Below, piece by piece: positions 25,833-34,637 of a stretch of DNA of 64,000 nt. The first letter of the stretch is position 1. Each line of letters opens with the position of its first letter. The DNA is from Paenibacillus kobensis NBRC 15729 (GTDB lineage: Bacteria; Bacillota; Bacilli; Paenibacillales; Paenibacillaceae): positions 186,001 to 250,000 of the forward strand of contig NZ_BILZ01000001.1 of NCBI RefSeq assembly GCF_004000825.1, read 5' to 3'. A model generated the notes under the pieces. It was given only the letters and a program-made list of their open reading frames with translations. It searched no databases and was not told the origin of the DNA. A program made the translations under genes and the position numbers.

Positions 25833-26732
25833 TCAGCCCTTCACGGCACCGATCATAATGCCTTTCACGAAATACCGTTGGAAGAACGGATAGATCAGCA
25901 GAATCGGCAGCACGACAATCATCGTTACCGTCATACGCACCGAGGTCGGTGTCTGCATGTTCTGTACGTCAACGGCGCCAAGGTTTTGCGAGCTCTGGAT
26001 GAGTGAGGCTAACGAACTCGATTCGTTCAGATAGCGCCAGAGCAAGTATTGCAGCGTGTAATATTTTCTGTCTGTCATCAGCCATGCGGTATCGATGAAC
26101 GAGTTCCACTGGCCCACCGCAGAGAAGATGGTGATGGTCGCCAGAATCGGTGTAATGAGCGGAAAAATGATGCTGCTGAATATTCGCAAATACCCTGCCC
26201 CGTCGAGCGCCGCTGATTCCTCTAGTGACGGAGGCACCGCTTCAATGAACGTTTTGACTAAGATGATGTTGAATGGAGCGATGATCGTCGGCAGGATGTA
26301 TGCCAAGTAATTGTTCGTCAGATGCAGCAAGTGCATCGTGCTGTACCAAGGGATCATCCCTGCGCTGAAATACAGCGTGACGACAACGAAACGGTACATC
26401 TGCTTACGTCCCCACATTTCATTCTTCGTGAACAGATAACCAAGGAATGCCGATGCTCCTACGGTCAGCAGCGTGCCTACGACGGTACGGTAGAGCGATA
26501 CCATAGCTGCATGTCCCAGCCCTTTGATCTGAAGAACCGAAACGTAGTTGTCGAAGTGGATGCCTCTTGGATAAAACGTGATGTAACCCATCGTAGACAG
26601 TTCGTTCGAGCTGATCGTGTTAATGAACAAGTAGTAGAACGGGAAAATACAAGTTAAGGTAAACAGGCCCAAGAACCCATAGTTAACGATTTGGAAAATG
26701 GCGTCTCCGGCGTGCGGCTTCCGTCTTTTCAT
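25833..26732 (-). CDS. CUT1 carbohydrate ABC permease (LplC-like)
   Basis: The 299-residue inner-membrane permease has six hydrophobic segments and the EAA loop EAVPPSLEESAALDGAGYLRIFSSIIFPLITP. The PFFQRYFVKGIMIGAVKG C-terminus is typical of the MalG/LplC class. The ATG at 26732 is used because AGGGAGG lies 8 nt before it; the longer frame adds 16 hydrophilic residues. It forms the uptake channel with the LplB-like permease 20 nt upstream and the binding protein downstream. Confidence 0.93.
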   Translation of the reverse strand: MKRRKPHAGDAIFQIVNYGFLGLFTLTCIFPFYYLFINTISSNELSTMGYITFYPRGIHFDNYVSVLQIKGLGHAAMVSLYRTVVGTLLTVGASAFLGYLFTKNEMWGRKQMYRFVVVTLYFSAGMIPWYSTMHLLHLTNNYLAYILPTIIAPFNIILVKTFIEAVPPSLEESAALDGAGYLRIFSSIIFPLITPILATITIFSAVGQWNSFIDTAWLMTDRKYYTLQYLLWRYLNESSSLASLIQSSQNLGAVDVQNMQTPTSVRMTVTMIVVLPILLIYPFFQRYFVKGIMIGAVKG

Positions 26733-26752
26733 TGCACGGCCCTCCCTGGCTC

Positions 26753-27712
26753 CTAGATGATCGATTCTTTCCGGACCCACTTCGACAGGCCGTTGGCGAG
26801 GAAAAGCAGGATTACGCTAATGATGGATTTCAGCATGCTGACGACCGTCGCGAACGCAAAGTTGTTGCTGAAGGCGATGTTGTACACATAGAGGTCGAGC
26901 ACTTCGATCGAATCTTTATTCATGGCGTTCTGGAATGCGAAGTACTGCTCCATGCCGTTATTGACGAAGTTGCCGATGGACAACAGCAGCAGAACGAAGA
27001 ATGTCGGCATAATGCCCGGTACGGTAATATGCCATATTTTCCGGAACCGGCTCGCACCGTCTACATCCGCCGCTTCGTACAACTCCTGATCAATGCCCGT
27101 TATGGCAGCCAGGTACAGGATTGCGCCCCAGCCAAGACTTTTCCACCAATACCAAGCGATCATCGATCCCCACACGTTGTCGCTGGATGCGAGGAAGTTA
27201 ATCCCTTCATCGACGAAGCCTAGTTTGATCAGCAGCGTGTTAACCAAGCCGTTATCGACCGAGAACAGCGTGAAGGCGACCGAATACACGAGAATCCAAC
27301 TGATAAAGTTCGGAATCGTCGTCAACGTCTGTACGATCTTCCGGTACCAGCTTGTCTTGATCTCCGTCAACAGGATGGCGAAGATAACCGGCAGGAACGA
27401 GGTCACGATACCGATGCCGCTCATCGCGACCGTGTTCTTCATGACCCGGAGCACTTCAGCCGTCTGTGTCGGATTCTCCGCAATCGTCCGGAACCACTTG
27501 AAGCCGACGAACGGCGTTTTGCTAAGCGGGATTCCGGGAATGTAGTCATAGAAAGCGTAAATCCATCCGTAAATCGGCAAGTAGTAGAAAACGAACGTAA
27601 TGACGAGGAAAGGAAACGCCATCAGAAACAGCTTGTACTTATTGGGCAGGCCCCGGCGCGCCTTCGCTCGTGCCGTTTCATGCTTAGCTAATTGGGTAGC
27701 CGGTACGGACAT
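26753..27712 (-). CDS. CUT1 carbohydrate ABC permease (LplB-like)
   Basis: The 319-residue permease has six TM segments starting at about residue 30 and the EAA loop YEAADVDGASRFRKIWHITVPGIMPTF that docks the ATPase. It is first in the permease-permease-binding protein operon. The ribosome site is GGGGAC before the ATG. Regulation is probably by the downstream AraC-type response regulator and by CcpA, given the sites before it. Confidence 0.93.
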   Translation of the reverse strand: MSVPATQLAKHETARAKARRGLPNKYKLFLMAFPFLVITFVFYYLPIYGWIYAFYDYIPGIPLSKTPFVGFKWFRTIAENPTQTAEVLRVMKNTVAMSGIGIVTSFLPVIFAILLTEIKTSWYRKIVQTLTTIPNFISWILVYSVAFTLFSVDNGLVNTLLIKLGFVDEGINFLASSDNVWGSMIAWYWWKSLGWGAILYLAAITGIDQELYEAADVDGASRFRKIWHITVPGIMPTFFVLLLLSIGNFVNNGMEQYFAFQNAMNKDSIEVLDLYVYNIAFSNNFAFATVVSMLKSIISVILLFLANGLSKWVRKESII

Positions 27713-27848
27713 GATCGCAAGTCCCCTTTGATCGGTATTAAGACAGCCTCACCGCCATCTCTTGTATGCGTCTTCATTGTAGTGGATCAGAGAGTTAGAC
27801 CGAGAGGGAAAAGCAGCACCGGTTTCGCGAAAAGCGTTCACACTTATC

Positions 27849-27882
27849 GGACCGTTTTCTATACGGAGTGAACCGTTTTCAC
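27849..27882 (-). promoter_or_regulatory. Direct repeats and cre-like dyad upstream of the permease operon
   Basis: ACCGTTTTC occurs at 27851-27859 and 27872-27880, exactly 21 bp apart (two helical turns), as expected for an AraC-type regulator. The second copy is inside GTGAACCGTTTTCAC (27868-27882), a 5-bp dyad with a 5-bp centre that also partly matches a cre box. They lie about 140-170 bp before the LplB start. No clear -10/-35 pair was found. Confidence 0.5.
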
Positions 27883-27934
27883 CCTTACTCCCCCTCACAA
27901 CATCTGCAGATCATCCGAACAAAACAAAAAAACC

Positions 27935-27950
27935 CATTGCTTTCGCAATG
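27935..27950 (-). terminator. Terminator of the ABC exporter gene
   Basis: CATTGC and GCAATG arms surround a TTTC loop (GAAA on the minus strand), followed on that strand by GGTTTTTTTGTTTTG. It lies 52 nt after the stop at 28003. The rest of 27713-28002 is upstream sequence of the permease operon. Confidence 0.8.
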
Positions 27951-28002
27951 AGTTTGCACAGGGAGTACTTATGCTCCAAACCGGTTATTCGACTTTCATC
28001 CG

Positions 28003-29766
28003 TTATCGGCCCGCAGGTTCCTCATCCCCGACCGATTGGATGCTGAACAAGCGTGCGTACGCTCCTTCTCGCGCCATGAGTTGTTGATGCGTTCCCATCT
28101 CTTTAATTTCCCCGTGTTCAATTAACACGATTTGGTCTGCATGGGTAATCGTCGACAATCGATGCGCAATGATGATTGTTGTGCGATCGCGAGCCAACCG
28201 TTCCAAGGAATCTTGGACCAGATGTTCCGATTCTAAATCCAGCGCTGAGGTGGCTTCATCCAGAATAATCAGCCGAGGATCTTTCAGAAAGACGCGGGCG
28301 ATAGCGATCCGTTGTTTCTGGCCGCCGGATAGCTTGACGCCGCGCTCTCCAATTTGAGTGTCGTATCCTTGCGGCAATTGCTCGATAAAATCGTGAGCAT
28401 TCGCTGCCATCGCCGCGAGTCTTACTTCATCGTCAGAAGCGCCAGGCCTTCCGTACATAATATTGTCTCGAATGGTCCCGCTGAATAGAATATTATCTTG
28501 GAGTACAATCCCGATCTGGCCTCGCAAGCTTTGCAGCGTGACGGTGCTGACATCCGTCTGATCGATCTGAATGGTCCCTCTCTGGATGTCGTACAGACGC
28601 GGAATCAAGCTGACGATGGAAGACTTGCCGCCCCCGCTCATGCCAACGAGCGCAATGGTATGACCCGGCTCGATATTAAGATCAATCCCTTTCAATATCC
28701 AATCGGACTCCTCGCCATACTTAAACCATACATCGTTAAAATGAACCCGCCCCTCTATTGCTTTAAGCGGCTTTGCGTCGGGATGGTCATCGACATCGTA
28801 AGGCTCTTTCATAAATTCAAGCACCCGTTCAAGCGATGCGCTTGCCTGAGTCAGCTCGGTAGATGAATTGACGATTCGGCGAAGCGGATTGTACAACCGC
28901 TCCAAATAGCCGAAGAAGGCGACAAAAGCGCCGACAGTCAGATGCTCATGGATAACCTGATAGCCGCCGTATGCAATGACCATTAATGGGGCGATATCGG
29001 TCAATGTATTAATAATGGCATTGGTTAGCGCATTCCAGCGCGTCTGGGCTAACGCTCGAGTCAGAAACTGGTTGTTCTTCTCTCCGAACTGGCGCTGTTC
29101 ATACTGTTCGAGCGTAAAGCTTTTGATGACAGGTATGCCGCTTATTCGTTCGTATAAGTACCCTTGCATCTCGGCTAATGATTGCGATCTTGCTTTCGTT
29201 AAGAGCCGCAGCCGTTTATAGAGCAATTTAACAGCAATCGCATAGAGCGGCAGAATGGCAATCGCCACAATCGTTAACGAAGAATCCATATAGCTCATAA
29301 TGCCTAATGCGATGGTAAGCGTAACGATATCCAGCCATATATTCATCATACCCGTTTCGACCAGACTCTTGGTTTGCTCCACATCATTCATCATGCGGGA
29401 TATGATCTCGCCAGTCTTATGGTTCTGGTAGAATCGTAAGGACAATCGCTGCGCATGCTCGAAGAGTCGGTTACGGATATCGAATAACGTTCTAGAAGTG
29501 ATAAGTTGTGCGAAATATTGCCGGTAATATTCGATCGGATATCGGATGAGGACGAACAAGATGGTTGCCCCGCCAATAACGGTTAATAGGTTCGTCATTT
29601 TCTGCTCGTTATCCAGATGGCCTAACAGGAGCTCATCGACCACATACTTAAGGATTAGCGGTAACGTCAATGGAATCGAAAACTTAATGATTCCGATGAT
29701 GACGGTGATAACGACAAGATGCCAATAGGGTTTGACGAAAGTGAAATAAGCTCTAAAATTTGACAA
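28003..29766 (-). CDS. ABC exporter half-transporter (MsbA/BmrA type)
   Basis: This 587-residue fused protein has six TM segments in residues 1-310 and an ATPase at 340-587. Walker A is GMSGGGKSSIV, the signature is LSGGQKQR, Walker B is LIILDEATSALD, and the H-loop is AHRLSTI. It would work as a homodimer to export lipophilic compounds, peptides or lipids. The preceding TetR gene is 12 nt away on the same strand, so the pair is a regulator-exporter operon. Confidence 0.92.
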   Translation of the reverse strand: MSNFRAYFTFVKPYWHLVVITVIIGIIKFSIPLTLPLILKYVVDELLLGHLDNEQKMTNLLTVIGGATILFVLIRYPIEYYRQYFAQLITSRTLFDIRNRLFEHAQRLSLRFYQNHKTGEIISRMMNDVEQTKSLVETGMMNIWLDIVTLTIALGIMSYMDSSLTIVAIAILPLYAIAVKLLYKRLRLLTKARSQSLAEMQGYLYERISGIPVIKSFTLEQYEQRQFGEKNNQFLTRALAQTRWNALTNAIINTLTDIAPLMVIAYGGYQVIHEHLTVGAFVAFFGYLERLYNPLRRIVNSSTELTQASASLERVLEFMKEPYDVDDHPDAKPLKAIEGRVHFNDVWFKYGEESDWILKGIDLNIEPGHTIALVGMSGGGKSSIVSLIPRLYDIQRGTIQIDQTDVSTVTLQSLRGQIGIVLQDNILFSGTIRDNIMYGRPGASDDEVRLAAMAANAHDFIEQLPQGYDTQIGERGVKLSGGQKQRIAIARVFLKDPRLIILDEATSALDLESEHLVQDSLERLARDRTTIIIAHRLSTITHADQIVLIEHGEIKEMGTHQQLMAREGAYARLFSIQSVGDEEPAGR

Positions 29767-29778
29767 TCGAAGCTCTCC

Positions 29779-30381
29779 TTACTCGGTTAACGTGTGCTCT
29801 CTTTGCTGCTTGATCCCTGATAGGATCAATTGATGGAACATTTGGTCGACTTCTATCGCGGAATGATGCGTATTTCCTCTCATCCACCAATTAACGAGAG
29901 TGACGAGAGTGTTAACGGCGAATTCAACCACGACGTCTCTGGGGATAAAGGCAGTGCCTTCGAACGGCAGCCTATCCGTTATTTCGTCTCTCGCTAATTC
30001 AGCGATCATCTGCTGGATATGGTGCACGACAATCGTTCCGCTTGGTTTGCCCACAGTAGCCCGGTACATCAGTTTATGACTTTGGACATGCTGGAGCAAG
30101 GCTAAGCTGAATTCGAAACGAACCGCTTCGGTCCTGTCCGCCGCCGTTCTCTTATCGATTTGTTCGACCAGAAACGCTTTCAGTTGATTAATATTGTCTA
30201 ACAGCAGCTCTTCTTTGTCTGTAAAATGGGCATAGAACGTCGAGCGGCCGATATTGGCACGGTCAATTAAATCTTGAATGGTAATGGCTGCATACCCTTT
30301 CTCGACGATCAGATCCATTAACGCCTCATGCAGCATGCTGCGCGTTCGTTGGATACGCCGGTCTTCCTTCTTATCCGCCAT
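29779..30381 (-). CDS. TetR/AcrR-family regulator
   Basis: The 200-residue protein has an N-terminal HTH (AITIQDLIDRANIGRSTFYAHFTDKEELL), typical of TetR, and a C-terminal ligand domain of the TetR_C_33 type. It is cotranscribed with the ABC exporter and most likely represses the pair until an exporter substrate binds. The ribosome site before the ATG is weak (GGGG); a strong AGGAGG is 24 nt upstream, too far to be used. Confidence 0.9.
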   Translation of the reverse strand: MADKKEDRRIQRTRSMLHEALMDLIVEKGYAAITIQDLIDRANIGRSTFYAHFTDKEELLLDNINQLKAFLVEQIDKRTAADRTEAVRFEFSLALLQHVQSHKLMYRATVGKPSGTIVVHHIQQMIAELARDEITDRLPFEGTAFIPRDVVVEFAVNTLVTLVNWWMRGNTHHSAIEVDQMFHQLILSGIKQQREHTLTE

Positions 30382-30416
30382 TCGTGAACCCCGCTTCCCC
30401 GATCCTCCTGTAGAAC

Positions 30417-30457
30417 ATTATGATCGATTCCGTACATCGAGTTCAATAACTTTATTG
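30417..30457 (-). promoter_or_regulatory. Promoter and dyad operator of the TetR-ABC operon
   Basis: The minus strand has TTGAAC (30441-30446) and CATAAT (30417-30422), 18 nt apart. The dyad CAATAA-AG-TTATTG (30444-30457) overlaps the -35, a good place for TetR autorepression. Confidence 0.5.
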
Positions 30458-30541
30458 GAGAAGTCCGCTCTGTAACGAGAAGCAGGGAGCGATCTGCACG
30501 AGGCGGACCTGCTCCCTGAATGATGTAGCGCACGCTAACGA

Positions 30542-30892
30542 TTATTTGTATTGGATGAGACCAAACCGAATGCCTTGCGGGTCGTACAAGTAAGCCAGAT
30601 AAAAGTCACCGAAATCCATTTGGTCCATATCCAGCTTAGCACCGTTCTCTACCGCTTTCGAAATCGTTTCTTGGATCGATTCCACTTGAATCGTAACTTG
30701 TACCCGTTGAGCAATATCCTTCGGAGATCGTGTAATACCGCCGTCTATGCCGGCTGCATGACTTGATCCTGTCGTTGTTGGCCAGTAATCCCAATTGGGA
30801 TCCCCTACCTTCCAATCAAACACGTTCGAATAAAAATGAATGGCTCCTTCTGGATCCTGTGAACCTAAATCAAATAAGACTACGCGATTCAT
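30542..30892 (-). CDS. VOC-family (glyoxalase-like) protein
   Basis: This 116-residue single-module glyoxalase/bleomycin-resistance fold protein begins NRVVLFDLGSQDPEGAIHFYSNVFDWKV and ends YLAYLYDPQGIRFGLIQ, the usual beta-alpha-beta-beta-beta layout. Two modules or a dimer make a metal or ligand pocket. The reaction is unknown. An 8-bp stem (30483-30490 with 30511-30518) follows its stop and may end its transcript. It has AGGGAGGA-like bases before the ATG. Confidence 0.85.
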   Translation of the reverse strand: MNRVVLFDLGSQDPEGAIHFYSNVFDWKVGDPNWDYWPTTTGSSHAAGIDGGITRSPKDIAQRVQVTIQVESIQETISKAVENGAKLDMDQMDFGDFYLAYLYDPQGIRFGLIQYK

Positions 30893-30939
30893 GAACTTGT
30901 TCCTCCCTTTCGCTTATGGTATTGCCTTCCCACTCCCAG

Positions 30940-31145
30940 TTAAACTGTCCAATACTGATCCATAAATAGATGCCGTTCTTCAGCGATTGGCTTGGCAGAT
31001 GGAGTATTGATGCGGTCCCTCAGCTTCAGATAGCCGATAACGCCCGCTTACAGGAAAGTTCTTGCAATCGCGATTGCTCCTATCGCATCGAACCGGTCTC
31101 CGAATCTTATCAGCAGAACATATGTTTGGTTTCTATTATATAGAA
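30940..31145 (-). pseudogene. Decayed gene fragment with an internal stop
   Basis: A minus-strand frame reads IRFGDRFDAIGAIAIARTFL, an in-frame TAA (31048-31050), then AGVIGYLKLRDRINTPSAK and on to a terminal TAA at 30940-30942. Composition on both sides of the stop is protein-like, and no start codon with a ribosome site precedes it. It seems to be the end of a lost gene. I cannot name the family. Confidence 0.4.
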
Positions 31146-31199
31146 TATTTTGAAATATTGCACTCATTTTTTACATCTGACAACGGCTGATATATTTAC

Positions 31200-31227
31200 T
31201 TGTAATTCTGAGAAAACCAACTATAAT
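31200..31227 (+). promoter_or_regulatory. Promoter of the FAD oxidoreductase gene
   Basis: TTGTAA (31200-31205) and a perfect TATAAT (31222-31227) are 16 nt apart, about 45 nt before the TTG start. The surrounding sequence is AT-rich, unlike the flanking genes. Confidence 0.6.
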
Positions 31228-31271
31228 TCTTGGTATTGTAATATACTCAGCTTTTTTAGACCAAGGAGTGA

Positions 31272-32441
31272 TTGACTATAGTTGATCTCATTATTATCGG
31301 AGCAGGTCCTTACGGCATATCGCTGGCTGCGCATGCCAAAGCCGCAGGGCTCTCCTATGTATTGCTTGGACAGCCGATGCATTTCTGGAAAGAACAAATG
31401 CCGCAGACGATGTTCATTCGAACCAATCCTTTGTATATCAGTCTCTCGGACAGCGAGGACAGATGGACGATCGAACGTTTCAGTGAAGAGACCGGGACGG
31501 AGCTCTCATCACCCTTCCCGCGACCGGCATTTATTGACTATGCCTTTTGGTTCGCCGAGCAGGTTGGCGTCGAGTTTACTCCCGAGCTGGCGACTGAAGT
31601 CAGGCGTGACTCTGAAGCTTATGAAATTGTTACTCGAACGGGCCGGCATATATCGGCTGCCTGCGTCATTATCGCCACAGGCCTGCAGCATTTCAGCTAC
31701 ATACCCGATGAAATGCGTACGCTCCCTCCTTGTCTGCTGACGCATACGTTCGGCCAAACCGGCTTCGACCATTTCCGGGGCAACTCGGTCGCAGTCATCG
31801 GAAGCGGTCAAAGCGCCTGGGAAGCGGCGGCGCTGCTGTACATTGCCGGCAGCGAGACAGAACTGCTGTTCCGCAGCGAAGAAGTCCGTTATGCCGGCGA
31901 AGATAATGCCGTCACCGGTCTTCGTCTGATCGAATCGGCTGAGCAGTTTTACCGGCAGCCTCTCGAGGAGAAGCAAGCGCGATGGAATACGCCGAGGCGA
32001 GGAAGCGTCGCCCAATTCTTGAAACCATACGTAGAAGGCAAGGTGAAAGAGACGGGCGGCGTCGAGATCGTTCGGGCGGAGGCCCAAGATGGCGGAACCA
32101 AAGCGCTTCTTACCCTATCTAACGGCGAAACCCGATTGGTCGACCATATCGTCTGTGCCACTGGCTACCGTATCAATCTGGAGCTCCTCCCTTTCCTGGC
32201 GCCCGAACTGTTAAGCGCTATCCGTCGGGATACGATACCCTTCCATGGATTCCCCCTCCTAAGCGAGCATTTCGAATGCAGCATACCGGGTCTTTATTTT
32301 GCCGGACCGCTCGCGAGCCACTCTCACGGTCCTGCCTTTGGATTTATTGCGGGCATTGCTCAGGCATGCCGTTCCATCATTCCGCATATCGCTGGTGCTA
32401 ATAAACAAGAGGAAAGTAGTTGCAATCAATTAATGCCATAA
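31272..32441 (+). CDS. FAD/NAD(P)-binding oxidoreductase (flavin monooxygenase-like)
   Basis: The 389-residue protein has an FAD Rossmann motif IIGAGPYG at the N-terminus and a second dinucleotide motif VIGSGQSAWEAA near residue 175. An ATG-type motif (IIATG) follows the FAD domain and a second one (CATGYRI) comes near the C-terminus. This is the layout of class B flavin monooxygenases and SidA/IucD-like N-hydroxylases. The likely substrate is unknown. The start is a TTG with AAGGAG only 3 nt before it; no ATG gives a complete FAD motif. It stands alone between divergent neighbours. Confidence 0.85.
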   Translation: MTIVDLIIIGAGPYGISLAAHAKAAGLSYVLLGQPMHFWKEQMPQTMFIRTNPLYISLSDSEDRWTIERFSEETGTELSSPFPRPAFIDYAFWFAEQVGVEFTPELATEVRRDSEAYEIVTRTGRHISAACVIIATGLQHFSYIPDEMRTLPPCLLTHTFGQTGFDHFRGNSVAVIGSGQSAWEAAALLYIAGSETELLFRSEEVRYAGEDNAVTGLRLIESAEQFYRQPLEEKQARWNTPRRGSVAQFLKPYVEGKVKETGGVEIVRAEAQDGGTKALLTLSNGETRLVDHIVCATGYRINLELLPFLAPELLSAIRRDTIPFHGFPLLSEHFECSIPGLYFAGPLASHSHGPAFGFIAGIAQACRSIIPHIAGANKQEESSCNQLMP

Positions 32442-32465
32442 ACATTTTATGTCATAAATAAAAGA

Positions 32466-32488
32466 GAAGCCGCGAGATTCGCGGCTTC
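32466..32488 (-). terminator. Terminator of the small hypothetical gene pair
   Basis: 10-bp arms (32466-32475 and 32479-32488) surround a GAT loop, followed on the minus strand by TCTTTTATTTATG. It is 7 nt after the stop at 32496. Confidence 0.8.
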
Positions 32489-32495
32489 CAATCAA

Positions 32496-32849
32496 TTATT
32501 GAACAGCTTTCCAGGTACTTATCCCTTTTTTGACAAGATAGATATAACCCTCCCATTGCTCAAAACCTTCTCCTTTATCCTTAACCTTGGACCTGTCTTT
32601 GATAATCCATCGAGTCGGAGGCTGAAAACCGCTCTTCGATTCATATTGGATTTTCACAACGGTATAGCCCGATTGAGCCTGAACATGAAGCACCTTCACG
32701 TTGCCCCAATCACTATTATTCTCCTGCTGCCAAATGTCAGTGACAAAGCGGCGCGGCTCTTCTCTTCGTACCAGAAAAACCGCTCCTAGTGCAATTATGA
32801 GCAGGATTATGACGGCTATAATCCATTTGTTGCTCATTCTACTCTGCAT
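32496..32849 (-). CDS. Small single-pass membrane protein of unknown function
   Basis: The protein of about 117 residues has one N-terminal TM helix (WIIAVIILLIIALGAVFLV) followed by an extracytoplasmic domain of about 85 residues rich in aromatic residues (VLHVQAQSGYTVVKIQYESKSGFQPPTRWIIKDRS). The start at 32849 is placed 7 nt after GGGAAG; a longer TTG start would overlap the upstream gene. It follows the RNase H-like gene by a few bases. No family is recognised. Confidence 0.6.
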   Translation of the reverse strand: MQSRMSNKWIIAVIILLIIALGAVFLVRREEPRRFVTDIWQQENNSDWGNVKVLHVQAQSGYTVVKIQYESKSGFQPPTRWIIKDRSKVKDKGEGFEQWEGYIYLVKKGISTWKAVQ

Positions 32850-32853
32850 AAAT

Positions 32854-33369
32854 CTACTTCCCAATCACTTTCCTAGCCGCATTATGCGCTAATTGATGCA
32901 ACGCGTTGTTCTTTTTGTGCTTGCTGATGTATGTAATCGTTATTTCGATGTCGGCAAACCGATTCTTCAACTTTTCGATAGCCGCCGTAATTTGGTTTCT
33001 CATCTCTTCATATCGCGAATTGGATAATCGTGAAGCCATGAATAGCTTTGCAATACGGCTATAATCCGTAAACACGATGGTTCCTTTCGGACGATGCATC
33101 CTAAAGGCTTCTTCAAGAGCCTCAAGACTATACAGAATGGCTTGCAGTTCCCCGTATACCGAATCCCCCGGATCTTCGAAATCGATTTTCTTCGCGGTGA
33201 CATAAATGGCCCTATTATGGACGAAACAATATGCAACCCCGCCTTCCTTCCTGTCTTGATGTCCCGAATAATCGCAATATATGTAAATCATTCCTCGGTT
33301 TAAAATGTTTTGCCGCAAGCTCGGTGTGGCGAATGCTCTGTTCATTAAGGTTTGTTGTACGGGATCCAT
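32854..33369 (-). CDS. RNase H-like fold protein of unknown function
   Basis: The 171-residue protein has an RNase H-like run IYIYCDYSGHQDRKEGGVAY, an acidic DSVYGELQAILYSLEAL helix, TIVFTDYSRIAKLF, and the basic C-terminal HKKNNALHQLAHNAARKVIG. These could supply the D-E-D acidic set of an RNase H/reverse-transcriptase-like nuclease. Start at 33369 is well supported by GGAGG seven bases upstream, giving a 26-residue N-terminal extension. Activity is unproven. Confidence 0.65.
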   Translation of the reverse strand: MDPVQQTLMNRAFATPSLRQNILNRGMIYIYCDYSGHQDRKEGGVAYCFVHNRAIYVTAKKIDFEDPGDSVYGELQAILYSLEALEEAFRMHRPKGTIVFTDYSRIAKLFMASRLSNSRYEEMRNQITAAIEKLKNRFADIEITITYISKHKKNNALHQLAHNAARKVIGK

Positions 33370-33486
33370 ACTCGGCAGCCTCCGAACGAATGATGTGCAG
33401 CTTCTATCGCGCAGTGATTAACGTTCATAATCATCTGTCATCCTTCCCACAAATCAGATGATGGAAACATACTCCATTTGAAACGT

Positions 33487-33517
33487 CAAGAAGCCGCCGA
33501 ACGTACCGGCAGCTTCT
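33487..33517 (-). terminator. Terminator of the leucine-rich-repeat gene
   Basis: 12-bp arms (33487-33498 and 33506-33517; one G-T pair on the minus strand) lie 22 nt after the stop at 33539. The T-run is short (ACGTTTC). Confidence 0.55.
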
Positions 33518-33538
33518 TCATGGATCTTCTATGTAAGA

Positions 33539-34591
33539 TTATTCGGGTTCAAACGTTACCCACAACGAATCCTTGGACACATGAACGTATTCTAATTGTT
33601 TCATCTCTTGCAGGAACTCAGGCTTCCTATCGATCATACAATTGTCTATATTCAAGGCTCTCAAGTTTTTTAACTTTACTAGCTCGGCAGGCAGCTCCCG
33701 GATCGAGGTATATTGAACTGTAAGCATCTCCAATCGCTCCAGCTCTCCAATCTCTGGCGGAATGCGGTTAAGGCCGATCTCCTCTTTCGGCTTAGCCCGA
33801 AACCCGGGAGCCGGCCGGTCCGAGCTTCCACATTGGATGTTAAGCGCCTTTAAGTTTTTCAGCTTGCCGATCGATGAGTGGATGCTTTCCAAATCTGCCG
33901 TCATGATGGATAAATGTTCAAGCTTACTCAGCTCGAACAGCCCTTCGGGCAGACGATACAGATCTTGTTCAAATACTTCTAAGAATGTCAGCTCGGTGAG
34001 CTCCCGGATTCGCTCAGGCAGCTCCTTCAGCCCATGTCGGCTTATATACAGCCAGTCGGTTTGATGTTTGATGGCATCATCCAGCAGACGGTCAAAGTCC
34101 CGGTGCGCTTCAATTTGAATAAAAAGTCCGGGTATTCGGCTCATCAGTTCGATTGCTTCTTCTTCCGTTACATCTATTCCGTAGATGCGTTCATGGACAA
34201 CGGAATAGAGGTAATCTCCGCCTCCCTGCTTCAAGAAACATAAGTCTTCCGGGAGAGAAGGATAATTCCAGTCCGACAATTTGTTTGCCATTGACTTTAG
34301 AAGAGTACCGCTCTCTTCACAGCATCTATAGAAATAGTAAGTCCCGAAGGTATAAAAAGCATGACTGCGATAAGACTTTTTGATTTGAACCACATCTTCT
34401 ATGTTATCGCCTTCTATGACGATTGTATTCACCAGATAGGGCTTCAGTGCTTCCAACACACTCGTATAAGAACGGCTGTGAGTTGCCTCTATCGGGGTCT
34501 TTTCTCCAAGAACAAAATATTCCGAGTTCTGTATGGCCAAATCGATGACCTGTTCGTAAGCCGTGCCTTTGGGGTCTGTATACATTCGCAT
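33539..34591 (-). CDS. Leucine-rich-repeat protein
   Basis: This 350-residue cytosolic protein has no signal peptide. Residues about 190-340 form about six LRR units of the LPxxIxxLxxLxxL type (LPERIRELTELTFLEV, LPEGLFELSKLEHLSI, IPPEIGELERLEMLTV, LPAELVKLKNLRALNI), with a short break near residue 270. The first 190 residues are helical with a low-complexity acidic stretch and no named domain. The ATG at 34591 is chosen over two neighbouring ATGs because GGAGG is nine bases before it. LRR proteins bind protein partners; the target is unknown. Confidence 0.8.
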   Translation of the reverse strand: MRMYTDPKGTAYEQVIDLAIQNSEYFVLGEKTPIEATHSRSYTSVLEALKPYLVNTIVIEGDNIEDVVQIKKSYRSHAFYTFGTYYFYRCCEESGTLLKSMANKLSDWNYPSLPEDLCFLKQGGGDYLYSVVHERIYGIDVTEEEAIELMSRIPGLFIQIEAHRDFDRLLDDAIKHQTDWLYISRHGLKELPERIRELTELTFLEVFEQDLYRLPEGLFELSKLEHLSIMTADLESIHSSIGKLKNLKALNIQCGSSDRPAPGFRAKPKEEIGLNRIPPEIGELERLEMLTVQYTSIRELPAELVKLKNLRALNIDNCMIDRKPEFLQEMKQLEYVHVSKDSLWVTFEPE

Positions 34592-34637
34592 ACACATCTG
34601 CCTCCATTCTCATATGAATCAGCCATAACGCAGCAGC

